A stretch of DNA of 64,000 nucleotides from Salipiger pallidus (GCF_014643635.1 NZ_BMJV01000001.1:124001-188000); one strand, 5' to 3'. Numbered from the stretch's first letter, positions 1 through 9,134 are shown. Numbers and translations: made by a program. Notes: generated by a model from the letters alone, not told the origin.

Positions 1-423
1 GCCGGTGGTGCCGGCGTCGGCGCCCTGCTCGACCAGTTCAACAAGACCGGCGCTACCAGCCCCGAGGCCGAGGCCATTGCCGGTCTGATGCTGCGCGCCA
101 TGATCCAGGCCGCCAAGTCCGACGGCGAAATCGACGCCGCCGAAAAGGCCCGCATCGTGGAAAGCGTCGGAGAAGATGCCACCCCCGAGGACATGGCCTT
201 CGTGCGCGACCAGCTTTCCGCACCGCTCGACCCCGAGGGTCTGGCAAAGGACACCCCGGAGACCGCGAAGCCACAGGTCTATTCCGCCGCGCTGATGACC
301 ATTGTGGTGGACACGGATGAAGAAGCGGAATTCCTCGACCGGCTTGCCAAGTCCATGGGACTGAGCGAAACGGTGGTGAACCAGCTTCACATGCAGATGG
401 GCGTGCAACCGCTCTACGCCTGA
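1..423 (+). CDS. DUF533 / TerB-like protein, C-terminal part
   Basis: The gene enters from the left edge; 140 C-terminal residues are visible, in one frame open from the first base to TGA. They form an all-helical, acidic domain of the DUF533/TerB type: the stretch AMIQAAKSDGEIDAAEKARI is the typical 'second-helix' signature (A-D-G-x-I/D-x-x-E), and a long helix ends in QLHMQMGV. TerB-fold proteins are cytoplasmic or inner-membrane associated and are linked to tellurite and metal-stress responses, but DUF533 members have no proven reaction. The true start and any N-terminal membrane segment lie outside the window. It is notable that a trg tellurite locus lies only 1.2 kb away, though on the other strand. 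Confidence 0.75.
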   Translation, partial: AGGAGVGALLDQFNKTGATSPEAEAIAGLMLRAMIQAAKSDGEIDAAEKARIVESVGEDATPEDMAFVRDQLSAPLDPEGLAKDTPETAKPQVYSAALMTIVVDTDEEAEFLDRLAKSMGLSETVVNQLHMQMGVQPLYA

Positions 424-475
424 CCTTTCGGGCGCCTGCGCAACGCGGCCCCGCCCGGTCGGAAAGGACGATGTC

Positions 476-1366
476 ATGCCAGCCAGTTCCGGCCCGACCA
501 ACTCCAGCAAGGGTATTGCCCTTGCAGCCTTCGGCGCGCTGATCTTGACGCCGGATGCGCTCTTTATGCGGCTGTCCGGCATGGACGGCTGGCAGATGAT
601 GGCATGGCGTGGGCTGTGTACCGGAGCAATGTTCTGGGGGATCTGGCTTGTGCTCCGTCGCCCCGGGGGCGGTGTTCGCGGTCTCGCCCGCCCGGCGGCG
701 GCAGTGCTGGTTCTGGCCCATTTCCTCAATGCGCTGCTGTTCCCACTGGGCATTTCCTCGGCGCCGGTGGCGGTTGTGCTGCTGGCGGTCGCAACAATGC
801 CGGTTTGCGCCGCGCTGATGTCGCGGCTCGTTCTGGGCGAGCCAACCTCCGTCCGCACATGGGCCGCCATCGCTGCGGTCCTGACGGGTATCATCATCGC
901 GGTCAGCGAAGGGCACGCGCTGTCGCTCGATCCAGCGGCGCTTCTCGGTGCGGCCTGCGGCCTTGGCGTGGCGCTCTGCCTTGCCACCACCTTCGTCACC
1001 TTGCGCCGGGCGCCGGACCTGCCATTGCTGCCGGCGCTGGGCTGCGGCAGCGCCCTTGCCGGCCTTATGGGGCTTGCGATCACAGGGCCTGCGCAGATGA
1101 CGGATGGCAACGTACCGTCCATCCTGGTGACCGGCCTTGTGATCCTGCCCGCATCGTTCTTCGCCCTCTCCAGCGCGTCGCGCCTGACGCAGGCGGCCAA
1201 TGTCGGCCTTCTCATGTTGCTGGAGACGGTGCTTGGCCCGGCATGGGTCTGGCTCGGCCTCGGCGAGGCCCCGTCCGAGCGCATGCTCATTGGCGCAGCC
1301 ATCGTGGTGGGCAGCCTCGCGCTTTACATCGCTGCCCCGCGTCGTCGCCGCGCCCTGCCCGCCTGA
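476..1366 (+). CDS. DMT-superfamily (EamA) transporter
   Basis: A 296-residue, highly hydrophobic protein with about ten predicted membrane spans arranged as two EamA repeats of five, the usual architecture and length of the drug/metabolite transporter superfamily in the inner membrane. Glycine- and alanine-rich spans (for example ALLGAACGLGVALC) and a C-terminal GAAIVVGSLALYI span ending in basic PRRRR fit the second EamA repeat. A GGAAAGG-like ribosome site precedes the ATG. The substrate cannot be told from sequence; members export amino acids, metabolites or drugs. It stands alone, 52 bp after the DUF533 gene and pointing toward the convergent alaX operon. Confidence 0.85.
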   Translation: MPASSGPTNSSKGIALAAFGALILTPDALFMRLSGMDGWQMMAWRGLCTGAMFWGIWLVLRRPGGGVRGLARPAAAVLVLAHFLNALLFPLGISSAPVAVVLLAVATMPVCAALMSRLVLGEPTSVRTWAAIAAVLTGIIIAVSEGHALSLDPAALLGAACGLGVALCLATTFVTLRRAPDLPLLPALGCGSALAGLMGLAITGPAQMTDGNVPSILVTGLVILPASFFALSSASRLTQAANVGLLMLLETVLGPAWVWLGLGEAPSERMLIGAAIVVGSLALYIAAPRRRRALPA

Positions 1367-1402
1367 TCGGACGCGGCCCGGCGAAAGCCCGGCCCGCCGC
1401 CG

Positions 1403-1428
1403 TCTTCTCTTGAAAAATATACCGGGGT
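1403..1428 (+). repeat. dispersed intergenic repeat, copy A
   Basis: CTTCTCTTG followed by AAAAATATACCGGGG lies in the spacer between convergent genes. It shares its core with copies near 18.2, 28.9, 30.8, 38.2, 52.3 and 58.8 kb. The rest of this 215 bp spacer shows no gene. Confidence 0.55.
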
Positions 1429-1581
1429 AGTCGCCGCAGGAGACGGTCGCAGAGCCCCCTGTGATCAGGGCGATCATCCCAAACTCCCGCTCCGAAGACC
1501 GCCCTACACCAGGCCACCGTGTCGCGACCGTTTGTGCTGCGGCGAGGTCCGTCAAATGCCCTGAGAAGGCCGCCCTTGGTG

Positions 1582-2298
1582 TCAATCGAGGGTAATGTTC
1601 ACCCGGCGGTTCTGCTTGCCCTTGTTCTCGATCTTGCCCAGCCGGATGCGTCCGATCTCACCGGTGCGGGCCACGTGGGTGCCGCCGCAGGGCTGCAGGT
1701 CCACCTGGTCCCGCCCCATGCCGATACGTACAAGCCGCACCTGCCCCTGACCTCGGGGGGGGTGCACGGACATGGTCTTCACCAGCTCGGGGCTGGCATC
1801 GAGCACGGCTTCGTCGATCCAGTCCTCACTCACCACCAGGTCGCGATCCACCATGCGGTTCATCTCGGCCTCGAGCGCTTCGCGATCCTCAGGCGGCTCG
1901 GGCATCGCGAAATCAAGCCGACCGGACCCGGCGCCGATCTGCCCACCGGTCACCGGCAGCGGGATCACGACCGACAGCAGATGCAACGCCGTGTGCACCC
2001 GCATCATCCGGTGCCGCCGTTCCCAATCAATGCGCTGGGTGAGATAAAGCCCCACCGGCGGCAAGGCCACAGGCTCGGCCGGCACCAGCACGACTGCACC
2101 ATCGTCGCCCTTCACCGCCGTGGCGATCAGCGCAGAGCCACCGGCCCAGTCAAGCCGTCCACTATCGCCGGGCTGGCCGCCGCCCTTGGCATAGAACACC
2201 GTCTGGTCGAGCACGAGGCCCCCTTCGGGCGTATGTGCCACGATCCGGCCAGGCGCATCGCGCATGTAGGCATCTTCGCGAAACAGCAACCTGGTCAT
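1582..2298 (-). CDS. alaX: alanyl-tRNA editing protein (AlaX-like)
   Basis: A 238-residue free-standing homologue of the AlaRS editing domain, expected to hydrolyse Ser-tRNA(Ala) or Gly-tRNA(Ala) in the cytoplasm. The four zinc ligands are visible: His102 and His106 in HTALHLL and Cys204 and His208 in QPCGGTHVA. The N-terminal FYAKGGGQPGDSG motif is the conserved glycine-rich editing motif. It is the last gene of a minus-strand operon: its ATG overlaps the stop of the mechanosensitive channel gene by 4 bp, implying translational coupling. The size is that of short AlaX proteins without the long C-terminal domain. Nothing is missing from the active site. Confidence 0.92.
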   Translation of the reverse strand: MTRLLFREDAYMRDAPGRIVAHTPEGGLVLDQTVFYAKGGGQPGDSGRLDWAGGSALIATAVKGDDGAVVLVPAEPVALPPVGLYLTQRIDWERRHRMMRVHTALHLLSVVIPLPVTGGQIGAGSGRLDFAMPEPPEDREALEAEMNRMVDRDLVVSEDWIDEAVLDASPELVKTMSVHPPRGQGQVRLVRIGMGRDQVDLQPCGGTHVARTGEIGRIRLGKIENKGKQNRRVNITLD

Positions 2299-4802
2299 CG
2301 TCCGCCCTCTCCTCCGGATCCATCCGCGTCGCCGCCGGTATCATCAAGGCGCCCGGCGGGCATGGTGTCGTTGCGCCCCGAGACGCGTGCCGTTGCCTCG
2401 TCAGCCTGCGGGGTCTTTTTGGGCTCGGGCTCGGGCTTTGGCTTGTCCTCAGCCTCGCCGCGCAGTGCCTCGGGATTGCGCAGCCAGATGTCACGCTGTG
2501 CGAACGGAATCTCGATCCCCTCTTCCTTGAAGCGACGGGCGATCTCGTGGTGGAAATCCGAGGTGACGAAGATCTTGTGCCCGACGTCCCGGATCACCGC
2601 CCGGATCACGAAGTTCAATGAATCCGCCCCGAATTCCTCGAAGGTGACCATCGGTTCGGGATTGAGCAGAACCATGTCATGTTCACGCACGACCTTGAGC
2701 AGAATGTCCTCGACCTGCCGGGTGTCCGACCCGTAGGCGACGCCGACGTTGACCACCACGCGCCCGATGACATTGCCGCGGGTGTAGTTGGTCACCCGCC
2801 CCGACACGAAGTCCGAGTTGGGCACAATGAGGTCGGTGCGGTCGAAGGTCTCGATCCGGGTGGAGCGCACCGAGATGTCCTTGACGATGCCATGGGTGCC
2901 ACCGGTCTCGATCCAGTCACCCTCGGAAATCGGGCGTTCGATCAGCAGGATGATCCCTGACACGAAGTTCGACACGATGTTCTGCAGGCCGAAACCGATA
3001 CCGACAGACAGCGCACCGGCAACGATGGCAAGCGACGACAGATCGAGACCGGCCGCGGTGATCGCCACCAGCGCGGCGATGAAGATCCCGACGTAGCCAA
3101 GCCCCGACACGATGGCGGTCTGCCCGCCCGGTTCGATCTTGGTGCGTGGCAGGATGGAGCTGCGCATGCCGCTCTGGGTTAGGCGCGTGATGCCGTAGCC
3201 CAGCAGGAAGACGATGATGAACGTCAGGAAATCAGCCGGGGAAATCCGCGTCTCGCCAAAGACGAAGCCTTCCTGGAACCGTGCCCAGAGCTCGGTGAGG
3301 TCGGCAACCCGTGCACCCCAGATCAGTGCCAGCGGCGGCAGAGACAGCACCACCAGGAACAACCCGGCAAGGACAGGGAAAAGGCTGTCGGATGCCTGCG
3401 CGTTGCGTCCGGTCGCCAGCTCGTAAAGGTCGTTGACGAAACGTTGCAGCACCAGCACGAAGGCCAGAAGCGCAAGGGATTTGATGGTGGGATACACCAG
3501 CCCCTGACCAACTGCGTCATAACCGATGGCCGACATGATCGGGCCGACGATGGCCAGCACGATCACGATCCGCCCCAGGGTCCGCGCCATGCTCAGCCGG
3601 AAGGCCGAGCCTTCCAGCAGCGTGCCTTCGGGGTTGTCGCTTGCGGTTTCCTCAGGCTTCAGCCGTGTCAGGATCTGCCCCAGCCGCGACAGCATCAGCG
3701 CACAGAGCAGAAGCACCGGGAAGTCCAGCACCACCTGCGTGTCCTTGCTGTAGGCAAAGATCTCGCCCACGGTCTGCCCGGCCGAGCGTACCACCAGCAG
3801 GATTGCAAGGATGTTGGCATAGTACCGCGCCTCGAGCCGGCGCGCGGAGGGCAAGGGCAGCGTGGCGACCTGGTCGTTGCGGTTAAAGCTCTGGTCCGCA
3901 AGCCAGCGGATCGACAGCAGCACAAGGCCCCAGCCCGGCACCATCTCGAGGATGCGCTGGCCGTTGAAGCCCGCGAGACCTGTCGTCTTCAGCGCCACCG
4001 TCAGGGCCAAAAGTCCCAGGAAGGGGATAATGATTCCCCCCAAAGACGCGAGGAAGCCCCAGACGCCGGTGCCCCGACGGGTCCGGCTGCGCAGCCAGTC
4101 GACCAGATTGCGTACCCAGACCGGGCCACGCATCACCAGCAGAACTGCAAGCGCCAGCAGAAGCAGGATGACCGGCAGATCGCGACGCAGGTCGCGCTGC
4201 TTCGCGTCGGACTGAACGTTGCGCCAGAACTCGGCACCGAGGCTGCTCACAGAGTTGACCACCGCCCGCGCCGTCTGCGTCCACAGTGCAGGGTTCAGCG
4301 GCGTCGGCCCCAGCTCCAGCAGGGCATTGGTCTGGCGGGTTCGGATGATTTCGTCGATCTCGCGGATCAGCCCGTCGGCCCGGGTGTAGGCCTCTTCGGC
4401 CCGCAGCACAGGCGCCTGCAACCGCTCAAGCTCTGAATTGAGCTCGTCTCTGCGGGCGGCGATGCTGCTCGGCTCGGATTCGCCCTCATCAGGGGCAGGA
4501 CCCAAAGACGAGATCTGCGATTCCAGCGTCTGGATGCGTGTGGAGTTGGTGCTTTCGGCCTGCAGGAAGGTGTCCCGCCAACCTGCAAGATCGCTGCGAA
4601 GGCTTTCCAGCGCTTCGGTCGAGACGTTGGCGCCATCAACGGCAGTTTCGGCCCGGTTCCCGAGCAGCGTCCAGCTGTCATAATCAAGCTGATCATCCTG
4701 CGCTGTCGCCAGACCGGCGGACAGGCATAGGAACACGGCCGCGCAGACCATCAGGCTGGCGGAGGCGGCGGCTGTCTTCAGCCTGCGAAGAAGGAAAGTC
4801 AT
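2295..4802 (-). CDS. mechanosensitive ion channel, DUF3772 + MscS
   Basis: An 835-residue inner-membrane channel of the large MscS/MscK type, which opens under membrane tension during hypo-osmotic shock. A cleavable signal peptide ends near LATAQDD; a periplasmic, coiled-coil-prone region with a DUF3772 segment covers roughly residues 35-200; many membrane spans follow; the MscS pore helix and beta domain begin near residue 600 with GIGFGLQNIVSNFVSG and ERPISEGDWIE. The C-terminal tail is charged and rich in Pro, Lys and Glu, probably disordered. Both ends overlap neighbours by 4 bp (cysK upstream, alaX downstream), so it is translated within the trg-cysK operon. Channel type is certain; physiological role is inferred. 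Confidence 0.93.
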   Translation of the reverse strand: MTFLLRRLKTAAASASLMVCAAVFLCLSAGLATAQDDQLDYDSWTLLGNRAETAVDGANVSTEALESLRSDLAGWRDTFLQAESTNSTRIQTLESQISSLGPAPDEGESEPSSIAARRDELNSELERLQAPVLRAEEAYTRADGLIREIDEIIRTRQTNALLELGPTPLNPALWTQTARAVVNSVSSLGAEFWRNVQSDAKQRDLRRDLPVILLLLALAVLLVMRGPVWVRNLVDWLRSRTRRGTGVWGFLASLGGIIIPFLGLLALTVALKTTGLAGFNGQRILEMVPGWGLVLLSIRWLADQSFNRNDQVATLPLPSARRLEARYYANILAILLVVRSAGQTVGEIFAYSKDTQVVLDFPVLLLCALMLSRLGQILTRLKPEETASDNPEGTLLEGSAFRLSMARTLGRIVIVLAIVGPIMSAIGYDAVGQGLVYPTIKSLALLAFVLVLQRFVNDLYELATGRNAQASDSLFPVLAGLFLVVLSLPPLALIWGARVADLTELWARFQEGFVFGETRISPADFLTFIIVFLLGYGITRLTQSGMRSSILPRTKIEPGGQTAIVSGLGYVGIFIAALVAITAAGLDLSSLAIVAGALSVGIGFGLQNIVSNFVSGIILLIERPISEGDWIETGGTHGIVKDISVRSTRIETFDRTDLIVPNSDFVSGRVTNYTRGNVIGRVVVNVGVAYGSDTRQVEDILLKVVREHDMVLLNPEPMVTFEEFGADSLNFVIRAVIRDVGHKIFVTSDFHHEIARRFKEEGIEIPFAQRDIWLRNPEALRGEAEDKPKPEPEPKKTPQADEATARVSGRNDTMPAGRLDDTGGDADGSGGEGGR

Positions 4803-5827
4803 GCGTCCTCGAACACGCCCGGGATGGAAGCGGGCGACCTGTCAAGCCAGCCCGGCACCGGCAGACCCTTGCCCTTGAGGAAGCCGGGATTGAACAGCTT
4901 CGACTGGTAGCGGTTGCCGAAATCGCACAGCACCGTGACGATGGTATGACCTGGCCCCATCTCCTGCGCCATGCGAATGGCACCTGCAACGTTCACCCCG
5001 GACGAGCCGCCGAGGCAGAGCCCCTCTTCGGACAGCAGGTCGAAGACGATGGGCAGCGCTTCCTCATCAGGGATGCGGCAGGTGAAATCGGGGGTGAAGC
5101 CCTCGAGGTTGGCGGTGATGCGCCCTTGTCCGATGCCTTCAGAGATGGAATCGCCGGGGTTGTCCTGCCCGGTATAGATCTTGAAAAGGCCTGCGCCTGC
5201 CGGATCGGCAAGGCCGACCTTCACGCCCTTGGGCTGCAGCGCCATGCCGACGCCCGCCAGCGTGCCGCCCGAACCCACGGCGCAGATGAAGCCGTCGACC
5301 TTGCCGCCGGTCTGCTCCCAGATCTCGGGGCCGGTGGTCTCGATGTGGGCCAGCCGGTTGGCGACGTTGTCAAACTGGTTGGCCCAGATCGCGCCATGCT
5401 GTTCGGTGCGCGCCAGTTCTTCGGCAAGCCGTCCAGAATAGCGCACGTAGTTGTTGGGGTTCGCGTAAGGAGCGGCGGGCACCTGCACCAGCTCTGCGCC
5501 CGCAAGGCGCAGCATATCCTTCTTTTCCTGGCTCTGCGTCTCGGGGATGACGATGACCGTCTTGAATCCCATGGAGGCGCCGACCAGTGCAAGGCCGATC
5601 CCGGTGTTGCCGGCGGTGCCCTCGACAATGGTGCCGCCGGGCTCCAGCAGGCCCTTCTCGACCGCGTCGCGGATGATGTAGAGCGCCGCACGGTCCTTGA
5701 CCGACTGGCCGGGGTTGGCGAATTCCGCCTTGCCGAGGATGGTGCAGCCGGTCATCTCGCTCGCCTTGCGCAGCTTGATGAGCGGCGTATTCCCGATGGC
5801 CTGTGCCAGATCCTGAGCGAACCGCAT
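4799..5827 (-). CDS. cysK: cysteine synthase family protein (CysK-like)
   Basis: A 342-residue PLP enzyme of the O-acetylserine sulfhydrylase/cystathionine beta-synthase family, which makes cysteine from O-acetylserine and sulfide. Lys44 in QSVKDRAA is the PLP Schiff-base lysine; AVGSGGTLAG binds the PLP phosphate; LGGSSGVN is the C-terminal signature. The substrate loop is GTAGNTGIGLA, with Ala72 where typical CysK/CBS enzymes have Ser (TSGNTG), so substrate range may differ. The start was placed at MRFAQDL because GGGAGAGG lies just upstream; an open frame continues 34 codons further but without such a site. The stop overlaps the channel gene by 4 bp. Its position after trgB matches the tellurite locus known from Rhodobacter. 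Confidence 0.9.
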   Translation of the reverse strand: MRFAQDLAQAIGNTPLIKLRKASEMTGCTILGKAEFANPGQSVKDRAALYIIRDAVEKGLLEPGGTIVEGTAGNTGIGLALVGASMGFKTVIVIPETQSQEKKDMLRLAGAELVQVPAAPYANPNNYVRYSGRLAEELARTEQHGAIWANQFDNVANRLAHIETTGPEIWEQTGGKVDGFICAVGSGGTLAGVGMALQPKGVKVGLADPAGAGLFKIYTGQDNPGDSISEGIGQGRITANLEGFTPDFTCRIPDEEALPIVFDLLSEEGLCLGGSSGVNVAGAIRMAQEMGPGHTIVTVLCDFGNRYQSKLFNPGFLKGKGLPVPGWLDRSPASIPGVFEDA

Positions 5828-5886
5828 GAAAGCCTCTCCCTTTGTGGCGCGTCGGGGGACAGGTTTAGGCCGCGTGCTGCCGGAAC

Positions 5887-6999
5887 TCAAGCGCCTGCGC
5901 GCAGCTCCTCGCGATGACGTGCGAGCCACAGGAGCATCATCACCAGAGGGCCGGCATTCACCTCACCGCTGTCCACCAGCTCCATGGCCCGATCAAAGCT
6001 TACAACGTGGCTTTTGATGTCCTCGTGCTCTTCATCGAGGCCCGACACGCCATTGTCATCCATGCTGAGGGAACACAGGTCAAGGAAGCAGTGAAAGAAC
6101 TCGGAGCTGTAACCGGGCGAGGCATAGACCTTGACCATCGGCACTAGCCTGCTGAGCGTGATGTCGGCCTCTTCCTCGGCCTCGCGGCGGGCGGTGTCTT
6201 CGGGGGCCTCGCCCGCGTCCACCAGCCCGGCAGGCGGCTCGAGCGTCACGGGGAACGGATCGCCCCTCAGGATCGGGCCATACCGCAATTGTTCGATCAG
6301 AAGCACCCGGTCGGTCTGCGGATCATAGGGCAGCACCAGCGCGGCATCGTAGGCAACGAACCCCTCGCGCGAGAAGGTCTCGGACCAGCTGCCATCGAAC
6401 CGCTCGTGGCGCATGTCAAAAGCGCGCAGGCGAAAAAAACCGTCAAAGCCGGGACGGTCGCGGACGATCTCGACCTTGTCGAGCCCGCGCCCCGTGCGCA
6501 GCTCGTGCGGGGCGCCCTGCCCGCCCATCTGCCGCGCCCACGCGCGGGCGGCGATGAAGGGGCGCAACCGGGCGATCTCGGACGGGTCGGCGCTGCCGTG
6601 GCGCTGCATGATGTCCTCGGCGGCGATGCAGGCCATGGTAGCCCAGCGGGCCTCCCACGCGGACAGCTCGAAGCGTTCGGCGCTGCGGCTGGCCTTGGCG
6701 GCCTGCGTGGGCACGGTGGCGGTCAGGCTCTCGCCGCCCGCCTCGACAGCCAGACGACGGAGCGCGCCCTCGTGGAAGGCGATTCGCGCCATGTCCTCGC
6801 GACTTGCGTCGCGCAGCAGCAGCCCCGCGACCACGGCGCCTCGGTTGGCGGTCAGAACGGCGGTGGGAAAGCCCTTGCCATCGCTCAGGAGAGCGGCGTG
6901 ATCACGCAGCACCGCAGGCTCGCACACCGCATCGCGGCCCAGCACCCGTGACAGCAGGGGCGCATGGCACAGCGGGCCATAGAGAAAGATGTCGGACAA
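5887..6999 (-). CDS. trgB: TrgB-like Nudix hydrolase with N-terminal GGCT-like domain
   Basis: A 370-residue two-domain protein. Residues 1-100 begin with IFLYGPLCHAPLL and resemble the gamma-glutamylcyclotransferase/AIG2 fold; residues from about 175 form a Nudix hydrolase of the ADP-ribose pyrophosphatase type. The Nudix box at 258-280 is intact (G-x5-E-x7-REAEEEAD), giving the metal-binding glutamates. It should hydrolyse a nucleoside diphosphate derivative such as ADP-ribose, in the cytoplasm. In Rhodobacter sphaeroides the second gene of the trgAB tellurite-resistance operon encodes a protein of this kind. It starts 34 bp after trgA and is followed after 59 bp by cysK. The link to tellurite is inferred from the locus. 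Confidence 0.87.
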   Translation of the reverse strand: MSDIFLYGPLCHAPLLSRVLGRDAVCEPAVLRDHAALLSDGKGFPTAVLTANRGAVVAGLLLRDASREDMARIAFHEGALRRLAVEAGGESLTATVPTQAAKASRSAERFELSAWEARWATMACIAAEDIMQRHGSADPSEIARLRPFIAARAWARQMGGQGAPHELRTGRGLDKVEIVRDRPGFDGFFRLRAFDMRHERFDGSWSETFSREGFVAYDAALVLPYDPQTDRVLLIEQLRYGPILRGDPFPVTLEPPAGLVDAGEAPEDTARREAEEEADITLSRLVPMVKVYASPGYSSEFFHCFLDLCSLSMDDNGVSGLDEEHEDIKSHVVSFDRAMELVDSGEVNAGPLVMMLLWLARHREELRAGA

Positions 7000-7033
7000 G
7001 GGACAGGACTCCTCGGCGCCTGAAGGCGCCGGT

Positions 7034-7474
7034 TCAGCGCCAGTGGCGCGATGCGGTTTCAGTCAGGATCGCCGAGACGCCCGCGCCGACGATCATGAGA
7101 ATGACAAAGCCCGGATCGGCGAGGTTGGCAGCGTATTCGATGGCAATCTGGAAGATCGCTGCAAAGGCTTCCATGGCACTGTCGTAGCGCTGGCGCAAGG
7201 CCAGGTGGACCATCTGGCGGGTCGCCTGGAACAGCAGTGCCCAGAAGATCAGCGCGAACACGCCCGTGATGCCATGGGACAGCGCCGCGCTGAACCCGCG
7301 TCCGGCGCGGGGGCCGACGATGATCCAGCCACACAGAAAGCCGATTGCGGCGTTGATATAGTTGAAATTGCCGAAATACATGTCCTGCGGCCAGATCTGC
7401 TGAACGTAGTCAGACCCTATCCAACCAAGCACCATGAGGCAAAGCGCGGCAACGAGCCGGGCGGCGGTAAACAT
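7034..7474 (-). CDS. trgA: TrgA family membrane protein
   Basis: A 146-residue inner-membrane protein with four predicted spans, beginning MFTAARLVAALCLMVLGW and containing the loop MYFGNFNYINAAIGFLCGW typical of TrgA proteins. TrgA was described in Rhodobacter sphaeroides as part of a tellurite-resistance locus; its molecular action is unknown. It is the first gene of the minus-strand operon trgA-trgB-cysK-channel-alaX, and the 184 bp upstream (to the photolyase stop) must hold the operon promoter. A long-loop dyad CTGCCGCC/GGCGGCAG at 7517-7558 in that spacer is more likely the end of the photolyase transcript than a regulatory site. Confidence 0.85.
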   Translation of the reverse strand: MFTAARLVAALCLMVLGWIGSDYVQQIWPQDMYFGNFNYINAAIGFLCGWIIVGPRAGRGFSAALSHGITGVFALIFWALLFQATRQMVHLALRQRYDSAMEAFAAIFQIAIEYAANLADPGFVILMIVGAGVSAILTETASRHWR

Positions 7475-7658
7475 GAACCCACGGCCTCTTCAAAGAAATA
7501 CATGACGTGGGGCAAACTGCCGCCAAAGCCCACCCGGGCACAAGCCCCAAGGCGGCAGTCGTAGGGCGGCTGTGATCTTTGCGGGACACCGCGCAACCGG
7601 CGGGGATGTGCCGTCCGACAAGAGGCTTGGACCGCCGGCTTCCTTGCCCCGCTACGGC

Positions 7659-9083
7659 TCAGAAATCCCGGTTCTCGTAGGCGTCAAGCGCGGCCTTGCG
7701 GCCTTCGTCGGCGGTAACTACCGGCTCGGGGTAGTCATCCTGCGGCGTGATCGCCCAGCTTTCGGGGATGGCGTCGAAGTAACTCAGCGCGGTGTCCGAC
7801 GGCGAGTCATAGCCTTCGGCGATCCATGCCTTGCGATAAGCCTCTTCCGGGTCGAACTTCTCGGCTTGGGTGATCGGGTTGAAGACGCGGAAATAGGGCG
7901 TGGCATCGGGCCCCGACCCGGCGGTCCATTGCCAGCCAAGCGCGTTCGACGCCGGATCCCAGTCGGTCAGGCAATCTTCGAACCACTGCTGGCCGATGCG
8001 CCAGTGGCACATCAGGTGCTTGGTGAGGTAGCTGGCCACGATCATCCGCGCGCGGTTGTGCATCCTTCCCGTGACGTACATCTCTCGCAGTGCCGCATCG
8101 ACGAATGGAATTCCGGTGCGCGCCCGCTTCCACGCGATGACCTCAGATCGGCGCTCGTCCTCGTTCCAGGGGAAGGCCGCCCATTCCTCGCGCCAGCTGC
8201 TGTCGGTGATATGCGGGGTGTGCCACAGCAGGTGATACGCGAACTCGCGCCAGACCAGTTCCTTGACCCAGGTTTCGGCGCCGTCCTTGCCCGCCTCAAT
8301 GGAGCGCTGCCCGGCGTGCCAGCATTGCGCTGGACTGATCTCGCCCAGCGACAGGTACTCGGACATGAGCGAACAGCCGTCCTCGGCTACCATGTTACGC
8401 CCTGTCTTGTAGTCGTCGATCCGGTCACGCACGAAAACCCCGAGGCGCGACTGCGCTGCCTGCTCGCCGGGATCGGTATGCCGCGCCACGATCTCGGCCC
8501 CGCGCCGCATGGCCGCGCCCAGCTGCCAGTCCTCAAGGGCATCGCCCTCAGGCCAGTCGGACGGCGCCTTGAGCGACGACGGAGCGGACAGTGGTTTGGG
8601 CACGTCGCGGTCCGCTACCGCACGCCAATACGGGGAATAAACCTTGTAGAAGCCACCCTGCTTGGTCTCGACGGTCCATGGTTCGAAAAGCAGGTGGCCG
8701 GTGTGGCTCTCCGCCTCGATGCCCTTGTCCTTCAGCGCCGACTTGATGGCGCTGTCACGTTCGACGGAGACCTGATCGTAAGCACGCTGCCACAGGACGG
8801 TGTCCGCGCCAGTTTCGTCCACCAGCGCCTCGAGCACCTCGCGGGCGGGTCCGGCGCGCAGGACAAGACGGCTGCCCATATCCCCGAGCGCCTTGCCGAA
8901 CACCTCCAGCCCCTGCCCCAGCCGCCAGCGCGGCGCGGCGCCAAGGTCGTCCACCGTGTGGTCGCGGATGAACACCGGGATCACCGGGCGCCCGGTCTCT
9001 GCGGCGGCATGAAAGGCGGCGTGGTCGGTCAGCCGCAAATCGCGGCGGACCCAGACGATGACGGGGCTGTTCTGGTCGGGCAT
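7659..9083 (-). CDS. phr: deoxyribodipyrimidine photolyase
   Basis: A 474-residue class I cryptochrome/photolyase family enzyme that repairs UV-induced cyclobutane pyrimidine dimers using blue light, FADH and an antenna cofactor. The N-terminal Rossmann-like antenna domain starts VIVWVRRDLRLTDH; the C-terminal FAD domain contains VTGRMHNRARMIVASYLTKH and WDPASNALGWQW, the FAD- and dimer-binding signatures, and the conserved C-terminal PYFRVFNP. Length fits the family. It is on the same strand as the trg operon but separated by 184 bp, so probably a separate unit. The aminotransferase gene ends 51 bp upstream. Confidence 0.95.
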   Translation of the reverse strand: MPDQNSPVIVWVRRDLRLTDHAAFHAAAETGRPVIPVFIRDHTVDDLGAAPRWRLGQGLEVFGKALGDMGSRLVLRAGPAREVLEALVDETGADTVLWQRAYDQVSVERDSAIKSALKDKGIEAESHTGHLLFEPWTVETKQGGFYKVYSPYWRAVADRDVPKPLSAPSSLKAPSDWPEGDALEDWQLGAAMRRGAEIVARHTDPGEQAAQSRLGVFVRDRIDDYKTGRNMVAEDGCSLMSEYLSLGEISPAQCWHAGQRSIEAGKDGAETWVKELVWREFAYHLLWHTPHITDSSWREEWAAFPWNEDERRSEVIAWKRARTGIPFVDAALREMYVTGRMHNRARMIVASYLTKHLMCHWRIGQQWFEDCLTDWDPASNALGWQWTAGSGPDATPYFRVFNPITQAEKFDPEEAYRKAWIAEGYDSPSDTALSYFDAIPESWAITPQDDYPEPVVTADEGRKAALDAYENRDF

Positions 9084-9134
9084 GGCATCTCCTTGAAGGC
9101 TCGCAAATAGCGTGATGCCGTGCCGGTCAAGCCC

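Noticed and set aside
53-1585. Long open frame on the minus strand opposite the DUF533 and EamA genes
   Set aside because: Its translation is dominated by Arg, Gly and His with no family features; it is the antisense shadow expected in GC-rich DNA. The plus-strand genes have clear domains and ribosome sites.
7572-9110. Open frame of 512 codons on the plus strand opposite the photolyase
   Set aside because: Composition is typical of an antisense shadow, while the minus strand encodes an intact photolyase with all signatures.
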